Below are positions 54,289 to 63,685 of a DNA stretch of 64,000 bases, piece by piece. The position numbers were made by a program, and so were the translations under genes. This DNA comes from Seonamhaeicola maritimus (GTDB taxonomy: Bacteria; Bacteroidota; Bacteroidia; Flavobacteriales; Flavobacteriaceae), in NCBI RefSeq assembly GCF_008056315.1, contig NZ_VRKQ01000008.1:372001-436000 (forward strand), in the 5' to 3' direction. Each line of letters begins with the position of its first letter. Position 1 is the stretch's first letter. Under the pieces are notes generated by a model that saw only the letters and a list, made by a program, of their open reading frames with translations, was not told the DNA's origin and did no database searches.

Positions 54289-56388
54289 TTAATCTTGTTT
54301 AGCAATAGAAACATCATTTTCAGCATCAGCAATATGTTTTCGCCAAGAAAATTTAGGGTCGAATTGATAGGGCATTTCAGAAACATTATAGCGTTCCATG
54401 GTTTCTGTATAAACTTTCCAATGGTCTGCTGCTTGTTCCAAGTGTTTAACGGCTTTAAACTGTGCTCCATCCTTACCAAACTTTCTGTAAGTTTCAAGAA
54501 AAGTGCCTCCGTGAATTTTGTCGGCAAAATATAAACCATAATGCCCCCAAGCTTCAATATCATTCAATTCGATCTGTAATAGCTTATTGTCCTGATGGTT
54601 TTCTTTAAATGACTTTACAAAAGCTAAAGCTTCATTGCTTTCTTTTTCAGTAATATTTGCTAATTCAATTGGAGTTATTTGTTCTTCTTTAAATTTACCA
54701 GCAACAAAATCTTTAATATTAACATAGCTGGAATCTAATACTGGATGATTGATGAATTTATTAATATCTATAAACTTACCTCCAATGGTAGTGAAGCCTT
54801 CGGTATAAAGAGTAGCGTCCCAGGTACCTCTATGAAAACTAGCCACCCGATTGGCATTCATAGAACCTAATTTCCAAGCATTCAATAGTTCTGTGGCGTC
54901 TTCAATATTGAATTTTTCTTCTAAGGAATTTATAAAGTAATCATCTGAAATAGAGTTGTTGTACAACAAATTACCCCAAACTTTGTAGAATAACCATTGT
55001 CTTTCAAAAGCATAATCCCAAGTTCTATGTTCTTCTTTAGTAATATAATCCTTTGCGGGAATATATGTTTCAGAGCCTATTATAGCACCTCCAATATAGT
55101 CTTGACTATTGTTGCTTAAATAATTTCTAATAAAGTCCGGTTGTGCCCAACGTAGTGCAAAGAAATCTTCATTTCTAACAGTATAAACGCCTTTATAGTT
55201 TTTAGGTTTTGGGTTCCAATATGTGTCTGTTAAAATACCGCCGTGAACTATGGAAAGTTTTGGGGATGAATGTCCGTGAGACCAATTGTATTTGAAACCA
55301 AGATAAACATCATCCTCCATGTCTATACTTTCAATGGCTTCTCTTGTTAATATTTCGGTAGATTTACTAACCGTTCCATGACTTGATAATCCTGCGGAAA
55401 GGGGTGCTCTGTAGAATAATTTAACTTCTCTGTTGGCTTCTTTTAAAGCTGCAATCATGGTTCTATTTATCCAATCTCTGCGTTCTTCAGAAGTCATACC
55501 ACCCATGCGTTCTCCTAAAGTGATGCCAATACCTGTTAAGTTTTCATATTCGTTAATGGTTTTAGATACCATTTCTCTAGTATATTCCTCAAGAAGCGCA
55601 TTGGTTTCTCCTTCACCCCAAAAGCCACTATCTTTTGAATATTCCCCAATATTGTATGCTTCGCCAAACTCTTTGGACACAAAAATGTTCCAATTAAAAA
55701 TATAGGTTTCAATACCTCTATCTTTAGCCATTTTAAAAATGGTTTTAAAGAACGATTGCCATTCCTTCATTTCTTCATCAGAAAAGGGTCTTGCTTTAGG
55801 GAATTTTTCCGATTGAACCATGAACATATAGGGGTGCAAATTCCAGAGCGATAACACATTGAACTTATTTTCGGCCATCATGTTCAAAAATGATTCCCAA
55901 AACTTGAGGTCTTTACAAGTATCATAATGTAGTGCTAAATTTTCACCACTTCGATAAGAAAACCAAGGGAGATTGAACTTAATAGCCCTAAATTTATAAT
56001 GAGCATCAACAGCTTTTCCAGATATATCTTTCCAGCTTTCTCCTGATTTTAATTGTTCAGTGATATCCTGAAGACCGTAGAAAACACCTCTTTTATGTGA
56101 AGAAGAAATGGTTATAACGTTGTTTTGGTTTGTAATAGTGAAACTATCATCATCTGAACTTCCAGAATTTTTCAACTCTAAAATAACTTGAGCTGTTTCC
56201 TTTGAATTAGTTATGATAGTTTGGTTTCCAGATTCAATGAGAAAGGTTTCAAATTGATTAAGGCCGAAAGCTACTTTTTCTTTAATACCTTCCTCTACAA
56301 ATATAGATATGGTATTACTTTTTGGTTGACATGAAAAGGCAACCATGGTTATTAAAACCATGGATATTGATTTTAGCAGCACTTTCAT
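54289..56388 (-). CDS. Putative glycoside hydrolase with GH20/GH67-like N-terminal domain, lipoprotein
   Basis: 699 residues with a lipoprotein signal ending at Cys20 (MVAFSCQP). The first 135 residues form an alpha/beta domain ending in KRGVFYGLQDITEQL, as seen before the barrel in GH20, GH67, GH84 and GH115 enzymes. The barrel-like part (about 145-480) includes AENKFNVLSLWNLHPYMF, a GIGITLGERMGG segment with a candidate acid at Glu288 and the EYTREMVSKTINEYENLTG helix. A helical C-terminal region follows. I cannot place it in a known GH family; it is closest in plan to GH67-type alpha-glucuronidases. Its operon with GH16 and GH2 suggests action on galactan oligomers. Confidence 0.6.
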   Translation of the reverse strand: MKVLLKSISMVLITMVAFSCQPKSNTISIFVEEGIKEKVAFGLNQFETFLIESGNQTIITNSKETAQVILELKNSGSSDDDSFTITNQNNVITISSSHKRGVFYGLQDITEQLKSGESWKDISGKAVDAHYKFRAIKFNLPWFSYRSGENLALHYDTCKDLKFWESFLNMMAENKFNVLSLWNLHPYMFMVQSEKFPKARPFSDEEMKEWQSFFKTIFKMAKDRGIETYIFNWNIFVSKEFGEAYNIGEYSKDSGFWGEGETNALLEEYTREMVSKTINEYENLTGIGITLGERMGGMTSEERRDWINRTMIAALKEANREVKLFYRAPLSAGLSSHGTVSKSTEILTREAIESIDMEDDVYLGFKYNWSHGHSSPKLSIVHGGILTDTYWNPKPKNYKGVYTVRNEDFFALRWAQPDFIRNYLSNNSQDYIGGAIIGSETYIPAKDYITKEEHRTWDYAFERQWLFYKVWGNLLYNNSISDDYFINSLEEKFNIEDATELLNAWKLGSMNANRVASFHRGTWDATLYTEGFTTIGGKFIDINKFINHPVLDSSYVNIKDFVAGKFKEEQITPIELANITEKESNEALAFVKSFKENHQDNKLLQIELNDIEAWGHYGLYFADKIHGGTFLETYRKFGKDGAQFKAVKHLEQAADHWKVYTETMERYNVSEMPYQFDPKFSWRKHIADAENDVSIAKQD

Positions 56389-56406
56389 TTATTTGTAGTT
56401 TTATGT

Positions 56407-57216
56407 TTAGTTGTTAACTAATTTCCAACCTCGAACCCAATCTACCATCATCGTGTTTTTAGAATCATCTAAAAGAGATTCTTTTGTTGGCCACCCTTGC
56501 CATGTAAAAACTTCAGTATCAAAGAAGAGATACTGTTTTTCCTTAAACGGCCCTCTTAACTCTACTTCACTAACCTTTTTACCATTCAAATAGAAAATGC
56601 AAGTGTTCGCATCTTTCCACCAAACCGCATAAACGTTATATGTGCTTCCGGCTGGTTTGGGCATTTTATATTTAATGGGTGTATTAAGGTCTTTATCCCA
56701 TCCTTTTTTAAAGTAATGTGTGTTAATCATCATGGTGTCTTTAACGCCATTACGCTCTGGTTTTGATGGGGCACCTAGGTTTTCAATAACATCAATTTCT
56801 GAATAATTTCCTTGAAACCAAAACGCTGAAGTCATGGATATGTTAGAACATTTAATTTTTGCCTCATAATAGCCATAATAGCAGCTTCGCTTTTTTGAAG
56901 TTACGCAGGCAGCAGTTACTGTTTCTGCTTTTACATCTGAGGCACCATTTCTTAGTGTTGATTTCAATTGTAAATTCCCATTATCTACGGAAACATTAGA
57001 AGGTGTGTGTGTGCTGTTTCTTCCCGTCCAATAAGGGTGGTAAGGAATCCACTTCTTAGAATCTAGTTGTTTGCCGTTAAATTCATCAGACACTGCTTCA
57101 ATTTTAACCCATTTCTTCCCTTTAGGTGGTTCTGGTAAATTGCTTTTTTGCCCGAATAAAAGATTCCCATTTAAAACAAGAGTTAAAAGGAGAATAAAAG
57201 AAGGTGTTTTTTTCAT
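56407..57216 (-). CDS. GH16 family beta-agarase/porphyranase-type enzyme
   Basis: 269 residues from the ATG at 57216. An in-frame ATG at 57237 would overlap the GH2 gene and break the signal peptide MKKTPSFILLLTLVLNGNLLFGQ, so the inner start is chosen. The jelly-roll contains the catalytic motif SEIDVIEN with Glu140, Asp142 and Glu145, in the form with one inserted residue that is common in agarases, porphyranases and carrageenases. YHPYWTGRNSTHTPSNV and SAFWFQGNYSE border the cleft. It is an endo-acting galactanase; agar versus porphyran cannot be settled by eye, though the P450 favours porphyran. The gene follows GH2 with a 7-bp gap. Confidence 0.87.
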   Translation of the reverse strand: MKKTPSFILLLTLVLNGNLLFGQKSNLPEPPKGKKWVKIEAVSDEFNGKQLDSKKWIPYHPYWTGRNSTHTPSNVSVDNGNLQLKSTLRNGASDVKAETVTAACVTSKKRSCYYGYYEAKIKCSNISMTSAFWFQGNYSEIDVIENLGAPSKPERNGVKDTMMINTHYFKKGWDKDLNTPIKYKMPKPAGSTYNVYAVWWKDANTCIFYLNGKKVSEVELRGPFKEKQYLFFDTEVFTWQGWPTKESLLDDSKNTMMVDWVRGWKLVNN

Positions 57217-57223
57217 ATATAAA

Positions 57224-60142
57224 TTATTTCCATTCACTTAATTCAAAAGCATTCAGCCATATACCTTTATTGCCTTTACCTTTAAAGTTTATTGTCACTG
57301 GAGAAATTCCATCAGAAATAAATTCTATTACTCCCATTCCAGGAGCCTCCCACTGCATTTGCTTACCATCAGTCACCTGAACATCAACTTGTTTATCACC
57401 AACCAATGCTTCAGATGCAACAATTATTGACTTTTCATATGGTAGTTTATGAATGGTTACTGACTTTAGTTTCTCTTTATTAGGATCCATAGAATCTGAA
57501 TTACTACTTGGAGCATGATGCCATGTAGTTAATTTATAGGTGCCTTTTGGAAGGTTATCAAATACTAAATTTACACCTTTATCATCTATAGCAAGGAGCC
57601 CTTCTCCGTAAGCATATCCATATTTACCTATAACATTCATTTCTCCCAACCAGCGTGTTATCCCATCATCAGATCCTTTCACGATTTTAGCTTTTGATCC
57701 TTTGAAAGTTTGGAATGAATACACATTTTCAGCTTCATCGGTACCATACCAAGGTTGCCAACCAAATTGCAATAATTGATCAGGTGCACCAAGATCTACA
57801 CGTTCACTTTTGAAATCATAAATGGCCTCGGCATTTTTTTGAATTTCATTCCTGTCATAAGGAGCTAATGCTATTGAGGCACTGGCGGATTTTAATCCTT
57901 TACATTTGGCGGTTACTGTTATTTCTTCATCACTATTTCCAGCTCTTATCAAAGCAGGAGCAACACCATATTCTGTAAACATAGGATTAGCATTAATATC
58001 AGCATTATCACCAATTACAGAAGCATCTCCTTTAACTGAGAATTTAATAAGATGGTCTGTATCAAAAACTGGAGTTCCATTTTTATCTACTACTGTGGCA
58101 TAGGCAACTAATATGTCTGTTCCGTCGGCAATAAACGGACGTCCTTCAGTATCTAAATGTAAATGAATAGCATAAGGTTTTCCTGGAGTTTTTTTAGAGG
58201 TTTCGATGGTGTTTCCGTCTTTTAAATAGCCTTTAGCAACTAGTTTTCCAGATTTGTAATCAATATTTTTAAAATGAAAAGGTGCATGGTCTAAACCGTC
58301 ATAAATAGTGTCATTACTTGGTTTCAGACGTTCAATTAATTTATCATTCAAAGTTAACTCCACTTCATCTGCATTGCTAAAGACAGTAATTTTTTTAGCG
58401 TCAGGAACCCATTCTTCTTGAATGTTAATAAATGGTTCTTCTAGCATTTCAGCTTTATACCACTCTAAATAAGGTCTTGGATCTCTAAAAATGGTCATCA
58501 TACCACTTCTTGTACGGTCTCTTTTATCATTAGCTCTACTATGAGTAGGATGAAAGGTGTAATAGGCATGGGCCGTCCACGAAATTAACCCTGTCATTAA
58601 CGGGTCTTTTTTATATGGAGCCACAGCAGCTGCTCCACGACCGCCTTCCATTGCAAAAATAGGCTCACTTCTATCCCAAAGGAATGGCCCGTAAAGCATA
58701 TTAGCATTAATATCTGTTAGTCCAGATGTTTGCCACCCGGTCCAACGTGCTCCTTGTGAAGCTGTTAAACGCGTAGGGTCTTCTTGTTTGATGGTGTTAT
58801 GAACTCTAGGAACATACCCTCTATGATTTACGCCTGCACCCCACATAACTATTGATGCATGGTTTCTATGGTTACGCACCATGGTTCTAGCTGATTTTTC
58901 CAAATTATCCCACCAAACTCCTTTATCAGAAATAGATATCCAAGTAGGTGCTTCTTCGTATACTAAAATACCCAATTCATCACAAGCCTCTATTAACGCA
59001 TCGTCTTGGGGGTAGTGAGCGGTTCGCATAATGTTCCAACCATATTCTTTAAATTGAAGCATATCTTTATAATGTAGTGCATTTGGAACGGCATCACCTA
59101 AATATGGATATTGTTGATGACGGTTAGAGCCAATTAATTCAATAGGTTCGCCATTCAAAATAAAACCTCTTATTGGATCTTGTTCAAATTTTCTAAGCCC
59201 TATTTTATTTTCAACAAAATCGATTTCTTTTCCGTCAACAATTACAACACTATTTACTCTGTATAAATACGGGTTATCAATTCCCCAAAATTTTACATTA
59301 TCCTCTAAACTTCCAATTTGATTGAATTGAAATTCTTGTCCTGGCCAAATATCAACTTCATTTGTTAACTTTAAAACAACCAAACCATCTTTATCAATAA
59401 CTCGAGTAAGAAGTTGGCATTTTGTAGATTTTGTAGTTTCATTTTTAACCGATGTTTTTACCGATACTACGGCATTTTTGTTAATGATATCAATTGTTGG
59501 GGTAGTTATACTAACACCGGAATTAAGGGTTTCCCAATTAAAAGTAACGTGCACAGGATTTGTTTCTACTAGATACAAATCTCTGTAAAGACCACTGAAT
59601 TTAACATAATCAAATGGTCCAGGATCCGGTGGCACCATTTCGTTACGTCTATTATCTGCTAAAATAGTTATTTGATTGTCTTTTCCTTTTTCAACAAAAT
59701 CTGTAATGTCAAAATGAAAGGGTGTGTAGCCACCAACTGCATGCTGCCCAATGTGTTTACCATTAATCCATAAGTCGGTAACTTGATGAACACCTTCAAA
59801 CTCTAAGAATACTTTTTTGTTGGAGTTTGCTATGGGAATGGTTTTTCTGTACCAACCAACCTCTCTGTGAAAAACCAATTGTGTTTTTTCATCATTTAAG
59901 CCATCAAGCGTTAACGAGGTTAATTTTAAAGTGTGCGGAATGCTTACTGTTTCCCAGTTAGAATCATCTAAATCGACTACGAAATTTTTAGCTTCAGGAT
60001 TACCTAAATGAAATTTCCAATCTTGATTCAGACTTATTTTTGTTCGGTCTGTATCTGGAAATCCATAAGGTAAACTTTGGGCATTCGATTTGAAAAATAA
60101 TGCAAAAAAGAAGACTACTGTGAGGGATAAAATACGAGTCAT
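57224..60142 (-). CDS. GH2 family beta-galactosidase-like enzyme with altered acid/base site
   Basis: 972 residues with a signal peptide (to about Ala21, KSNAQS). GH2 modules in order: a sugar-binding jelly-roll (about 30-195), an immunoglobulin-like domain (about 200-315), a TIM barrel (about 318-560, with ELIGSNRHQQYPYLG), and C-terminal beta domains (about 570-972) that end in a CBM-like module. Glu499 in FAMEGG is the likely nucleophile. The usual acid/base Glu after Asn is His440 here (WGAGVNHRG instead of W..GNE). GH2 enzymes accompany GH16 and GH117 in porphyran loci. It is the first gene of a four-gene minus-strand operon; a GAACATATGTTT site lies about 77 bp before it. Confidence 0.85.
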   Translation of the reverse strand: MTRILSLTVVFFFALFFKSNAQSLPYGFPDTDRTKISLNQDWKFHLGNPEAKNFVVDLDDSNWETVSIPHTLKLTSLTLDGLNDEKTQLVFHREVGWYRKTIPIANSNKKVFLEFEGVHQVTDLWINGKHIGQHAVGGYTPFHFDITDFVEKGKDNQITILADNRRNEMVPPDPGPFDYVKFSGLYRDLYLVETNPVHVTFNWETLNSGVSITTPTIDIINKNAVVSVKTSVKNETTKSTKCQLLTRVIDKDGLVVLKLTNEVDIWPGQEFQFNQIGSLEDNVKFWGIDNPYLYRVNSVVIVDGKEIDFVENKIGLRKFEQDPIRGFILNGEPIELIGSNRHQQYPYLGDAVPNALHYKDMLQFKEYGWNIMRTAHYPQDDALIEACDELGILVYEEAPTWISISDKGVWWDNLEKSARTMVRNHRNHASIVMWGAGVNHRGYVPRVHNTIKQEDPTRLTASQGARWTGWQTSGLTDINANMLYGPFLWDRSEPIFAMEGGRGAAAVAPYKKDPLMTGLISWTAHAYYTFHPTHSRANDKRDRTRSGMMTIFRDPRPYLEWYKAEMLEEPFINIQEEWVPDAKKITVFSNADEVELTLNDKLIERLKPSNDTIYDGLDHAPFHFKNIDYKSGKLVAKGYLKDGNTIETSKKTPGKPYAIHLHLDTEGRPFIADGTDILVAYATVVDKNGTPVFDTDHLIKFSVKGDASVIGDNADINANPMFTEYGVAPALIRAGNSDEEITVTAKCKGLKSASASIALAPYDRNEIQKNAEAIYDFKSERVDLGAPDQLLQFGWQPWYGTDEAENVYSFQTFKGSKAKIVKGSDDGITRWLGEMNVIGKYGYAYGEGLLAIDDKGVNLVFDNLPKGTYKLTTWHHAPSSNSDSMDPNKEKLKSVTIHKLPYEKSIIVASEALVGDKQVDVQVTDGKQMQWEAPGMGVIEFISDGISPVTINFKGKGNKGIWLNAFELSEWK

Positions 60143-60218
60143 AATATGTTTAGTTTAGTTGAGGACTAAAGGTCTTATTTTATTTTTTTAAAAATGAAAA
60201 CAAATGAGTTCAAAGATG

Positions 60219-60230
60219 AAACATATGTTC
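60219..60230 (-). promoter_or_regulatory. Shared motif GAACATATGTTT before the GH2 operon
   Basis: On the minus strand the site reads GAACATATGTTT, one base from the sites at 34313 and 37074 and in the same orientation relative to its gene. The 60143-60431 gap also holds the promoter of the divergent MFS gene; nothing else is seen. Confidence 0.45.
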
Positions 60231-60354
60231 TTTAAGTTTGAGGTGCTGTTTGTTTTTGCTATTTTAATCGCTTTAATGTTGTAAAATATGAGATTTTAGG
60301 GGTAATATCTGGTCAATCTATTGTTGATATGATGTACCTGTATGCGTTAATATA

Positions 60355-60362
60355 TATATTTG
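60355..60362 (+). promoter_or_regulatory. -7 promoter element of the MFS-dehydratase-aldolase operon
   Basis: TATATTTG matches TAnnTTTG and lies about 70 bp before the ATG at 60432. No convincing TTTG is found 19 bp upstream. The element contains the TTG at 60360, which is therefore not a translation start. Confidence 0.5.
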
Positions 60363-60431
60363 GTTTGGCTGAAGAAAAGTACTTTGGCACAGACCAAAGA
60401 ATTTAAAAAAAAAGTTTTTAAGTGGTTTAGA

Positions 60432-61727
60432 ATGGCATTAAATATGAGAAAACCAGAGACGCGTAAACGGTATAATATTTTAGCAATGATATTTGTAACC
60501 GTTGTAATAAATTACCTTGACAGAACAAATATCTCAGTAGCAGCTTTTGCCTTGAGGCAGGAACTTGGAATTGACACCGTTCAAATGGGGTACGTGTTTT
60601 CTGCGTTTGGATGGTTTTATGCCTGTTTACAGATTCCTGGAGGTATTGTGGCCGATAAGATCAAATCAAGAGTATTATATGCCTTTCTTTTAACCTTTTG
60701 GTCTATAGCTACATTATTGCAAGGATTAATAAATTCCTTCATTGTTCTATTAGGATTAAGAGCCAGTATTGGGGTTTTTGAGGCGCCTTCGTATCCAATT
60801 AATAATCTAGTGGTAAGTAGATGGTTTCCCGAAAAAGAGCGAGCTTCTGCTATTGGTATTTATACATCTGGTCAATTTTTAGGATTAGCTTTTTTAATGC
60901 CAATACTTACACTTATTCAAAATGCTTTAGGGTGGAGAGGCTTATTTGTTGTATCAGGTATTATTGGATTAGTTTGGGCGGCTATTTGGTACATTTTTTA
61001 CAGAGATCCTAGAGACCATAAATCTGTTAGTGAATCAGAGTTAGAATATATTGAGAAAGGTGGTGGGCTTGTTGGTTCAAAAGTGAAGGATAATGAAAAG
61101 AAAAAGTTTGCCTGGGATGACTTTAAACAAGCATTTATTTACAGAAAACTGTGGGGAATATATTTGGGTCAATTCTGTTTAGGAGCGACTACCATGTTCT
61201 TTTTAACTTGGTTCCCAACCTATTTGGTAGAGTTTAGAGGATTAGATTTTATTAAATCTGGATATTTAGCATCCTTACCTTTTTTAGCGGCTTTTGTTGG
61301 CGTTCTATTATCTGGTTTCACCTCTGATTTTTTAATAAAGAAAGGAGTCTCAAACGAAATATCAAGAAAAGCACCCATCATTATAGGAATGCTATTATCA
61401 ACATGTATCATTGGCGCTAATTATACAGACGACACCTTTTTTATAATATTGTTTTTAGCAATAGCCTTTTTTGGGACTGGTTTAGCAAGTATTGCTTGGG
61501 TATTTGTGTCTTTAATTGCTCCAAAGGAAAATTTAGGACTAGTTGGTGGTGCCTTTAATTTTATTGGTGGGTTATCAGGTATTGTTATTCCAATTGTAAT
61601 TGGGTATCTTGTAAAAGATGGCGATTTTAGTCCTGCTTTAATATTTATTGCAGCTATTGCCTTTTTAGGGTTCTTCTCTTATACATTTTTAGTTGGAAAG
61701 GTAGAACGCATTGTTCCAAAGAAATAA
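60432..61727 (+). CDS. MFS transporter, ACS family, likely sugar acid importer
   Basis: 431 residues from ATG 60432. A longer TTG-initiated reading from 60360 begins inside a promoter element and adds a charged, non-membrane extension. About 12 membrane segments; the first helix ends in NYLDRTNISVAAFALRQEL, the anion:cation symporter signature shared with galactonate and glucarate transporters (DgoT-like). It is followed 8 bp later by a DgoD-like dehydratase gene and then a KDPG/KDPGal aldolase gene, so D-galactonate or a related aldonate is the probable substrate. It is a different gene from the uronate-type transporter at 20325. Confidence 0.85.
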   Translation: MALNMRKPETRKRYNILAMIFVTVVINYLDRTNISVAAFALRQELGIDTVQMGYVFSAFGWFYACLQIPGGIVADKIKSRVLYAFLLTFWSIATLLQGLINSFIVLLGLRASIGVFEAPSYPINNLVVSRWFPEKERASAIGIYTSGQFLGLAFLMPILTLIQNALGWRGLFVVSGIIGLVWAAIWYIFYRDPRDHKSVSESELEYIEKGGGLVGSKVKDNEKKKFAWDDFKQAFIYRKLWGIYLGQFCLGATTMFFLTWFPTYLVEFRGLDFIKSGYLASLPFLAAFVGVLLSGFTSDFLIKKGVSNEISRKAPIIIGMLLSTCIIGANYTDDTFFIILFLAIAFFGTGLASIAWVFVSLIAPKENLGLVGGAFNFIGGLSGIVIPIVIGYLVKDGDFSPALIFIAAIAFLGFFSYTFLVGKVERIVPKK

Positions 61728-61735
61728 GTTTACAC

Positions 61736-62893
61736 ATGAAAATTACAGCAGTTAAAACTTTTCCTGTTAACATAGGTTCAGGAAGTCAGTTAGTTATAAA
61801 AATTGAAACCGATTCTGGTTTACATGGATGGGGTGCTTCCGGTTTGTCTGGTAGAGAGTTAGCAGTTATTGGAGCTATAGATCACTACAGACCATTAATT
61901 ATTGGTAGAAACCCAATGCAAATTGGTGCCATTTGGCAAGACTTGTATAGAGGGCAATATTTTGAAGGCGGACGTGTATTAACAGCCGCTATTTCTGCCA
62001 TTGATATTGCACTTCATGATATAAAGGGGAAAGCTTTAGAAGTTCCAGTCTACGAATTATTAGGAGGAAAGCAACGTGATTTTGTTGAGTGTTTTGCTTC
62101 GGTTCGATTTTCAACTTTGGATGCATTGTTAGAGCAATCAAAGCGTTTGGTTAAAGAAGGATGGAACATGTTGCGTTTGGCACCGGCCGAATTTGAAGCA
62201 CAAGATGATATTACACTTTTTGAACCCAGGAATTCTATCGCTATGTTAGCAGAATGGATGGTAACATTAAGGAAGGAAGTAGGTTCAAAAGTCACTATAG
62301 GAATTGATTATCACACCAGATTAACCGCTGCGGAAACATATTCATTCATGAAACGTATGCCACCTGGAACTTTAGATTTTATAGAAGAACCTATAAGAGA
62401 TGAAAACCCCGAGGCTTATGAAAGTCTTCGAAAAATGATAGACATTCCTTTTGCTATTGGTGAAGAGTTCTCCAGTAAATGGCAATTTTTACCATTTATT
62501 GAAAGGAACATAACACAATATGCTCGTATTGATGTTTGTAATGTTGGAGGTATTACAGAATCTATGAAGGTTGCTTCTTTGGCAGAAGCTCATTATATAG
62601 ATTTAATGCCACATAATCCGTTAGGGCCTATTTGTACAGCCGCTACTATTCATGTGGCTGCTGCTTGTCCAAACTTTAGCTGGTTAGAAGAAGTCAATAC
62701 TGGGGCACATGTGTCAACAAACGATCCTAAATATTATCCGGTACAACCAAAATTGGCAGGACCACGTTACCCAGTGCCTACAGAACCGGGGTTAGGTGTT
62801 GAGTTTAATGAAGAATTGGCCATAGAACAAGGTTTTAAACCTATTGAAATACCTAGGTTGAAACGTAAGGATGGATCACTTACTAACTGGTAG
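61736..62893 (+). CDS. Enolase-superfamily sugar acid dehydratase, DgoD-like
   Basis: 385 residues. The metal and catalytic residues match D-galactonate dehydratases: Asp191 and His193 (GIDYHTR), Glu217 (FIEEPI), Glu243 (IGEEFSS) and His293 (LMPHNPLGPI). The DVCNVGGITESMKVASLAEAH segment is typical of the group. The reaction would be dehydration of D-galactonate to 2-keto-3-deoxy-D-galactonate, feeding the De Ley-Doudoroff route for the D-galactose half of the galactan. Related members accept other acid sugars, so the substrate is provisional. The next gene is the aldolase, 27 bp downstream. Confidence 0.8.
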   Translation: MKITAVKTFPVNIGSGSQLVIKIETDSGLHGWGASGLSGRELAVIGAIDHYRPLIIGRNPMQIGAIWQDLYRGQYFEGGRVLTAAISAIDIALHDIKGKALEVPVYELLGGKQRDFVECFASVRFSTLDALLEQSKRLVKEGWNMLRLAPAEFEAQDDITLFEPRNSIAMLAEWMVTLRKEVGSKVTIGIDYHTRLTAAETYSFMKRMPPGTLDFIEEPIRDENPEAYESLRKMIDIPFAIGEEFSSKWQFLPFIERNITQYARIDVCNVGGITESMKVASLAEAHYIDLMPHNPLGPICTAATIHVAAACPNFSWLEEVNTGAHVSTNDPKYYPVQPKLAGPRYPVPTEPGLGVEFNEELAIEQGFKPIEIPRLKRKDGSLTNW

Positions 62894-62920
62894 GTCTCTA
62901 CTTTATTTACCTAAAACTTT

Positions 62921-63556
62921 ATGAATAGAGAAACTATTGTAGAGATTGTTGAGCAAGAGAAACTGGTTGTTGTAATTCGGTTACAACATCAAAATGAAGT
63001 TGCTGGTGTTATTAAGAATTTAGTTGAATCTGGTATTAAGATTTTAGAAGTGACTTCTAATACTCCGGGTTTTGCAGAAGAAATCTCGAAAGCAAGAAAA
63101 TTATACCCCAATGTTTTAATAGGGGCGGGAACAGTTATAAATTCTAAAATTGCTAAAGTTGCCTCAAATGCTGGGGCGCAATTTTTGGTAACGCCTAATA
63201 CGAATGCTGAAGTTATAGAAGTAGCTCATAATAATGATATTCCTGTTTTAATGGGAGCTATGACACCAACCGAAGTTTGTAATGCAGCTGAAGCAGGTGC
63301 CGATTTTGTAAAACTCTTTCCAGCAGATATTTTGGGTGTAGATTATTTTAAATCTATAAAGGCACCATTGAATCATGTAAAACTTTTAGCCGTTGGAGGA
63401 ATAGATTTAGACACGGTGGGAGATTGGTTAGCAGCTGGTGCAGCAGGTATTGGTATTGGCGGTGCGCTTACAAAATCAGTTACAAGTAAAGCTGAATTAG
63501 AAGCTGTTAAGAAAAGAGCAGCTCAATTTATTGCGCAAGTAAAAAAATATGAATAG
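62921..63556 (+). CDS. kdgA: KDPG/KDPGal aldolase
   Basis: 211 residues, full length for this class I aldolase. The Schiff-base Lys131 lies in FVKLFPAD, the catalytic Glu43 in ILEVTSNTPG, and phosphate-binding GAGTVI (68-73) and AVGGID are present. It cleaves 2-keto-3-deoxy-6-phosphogluconate, and often the galactonate epimer, to pyruvate and glyceraldehyde-3-phosphate. It could serve all three routes seen in this window (alginate, anhydro-L-galactose, D-galactonate). The kinase that must act first is not in the window. Confidence 0.9.
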   Translation: MNRETIVEIVEQEKLVVVIRLQHQNEVAGVIKNLVESGIKILEVTSNTPGFAEEISKARKLYPNVLIGAGTVINSKIAKVASNAGAQFLVTPNTNAEVIEVAHNNDIPVLMGAMTPTEVCNAAEAGADFVKLFPADILGVDYFKSIKAPLNHVKLLAVGGIDLDTVGDWLAAGAAGIGIGGALTKSVTSKAELEAVKKRAAQFIAQVKKYE

Positions 63557-63685
63557 CCTAATAATTTAGAAGATAGAGCTTGTGCAGTTTGGTTTAAACA
63601 TTAAAAATAATGTCCAATAGGTAAGCTCGCATTTGCAGGCTTAAAGACGAGAATATAACAGAATGGTAATTTTTAGAAATAATAT

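Noticed and set aside
54267-54563. 98-codon minus-strand reading frame overlapping the GH-like gene
   Set aside because: It lies in another frame of the 699-residue gene, has no recognisable domain and would leave the real gene without its C-terminus.
57217-57237. Longer GH16 reading starting at 57237
   Set aside because: It overlaps the GH2 stop and adds polar residues in front of a normal signal peptide; ATG 57216 is better.
60360-60431. TTG start of the MFS gene with a 24-residue extension
   Set aside because: The TTG is part of a TATATTTG element, and the extension is lysine-rich and unlike ACS-family N-termini.
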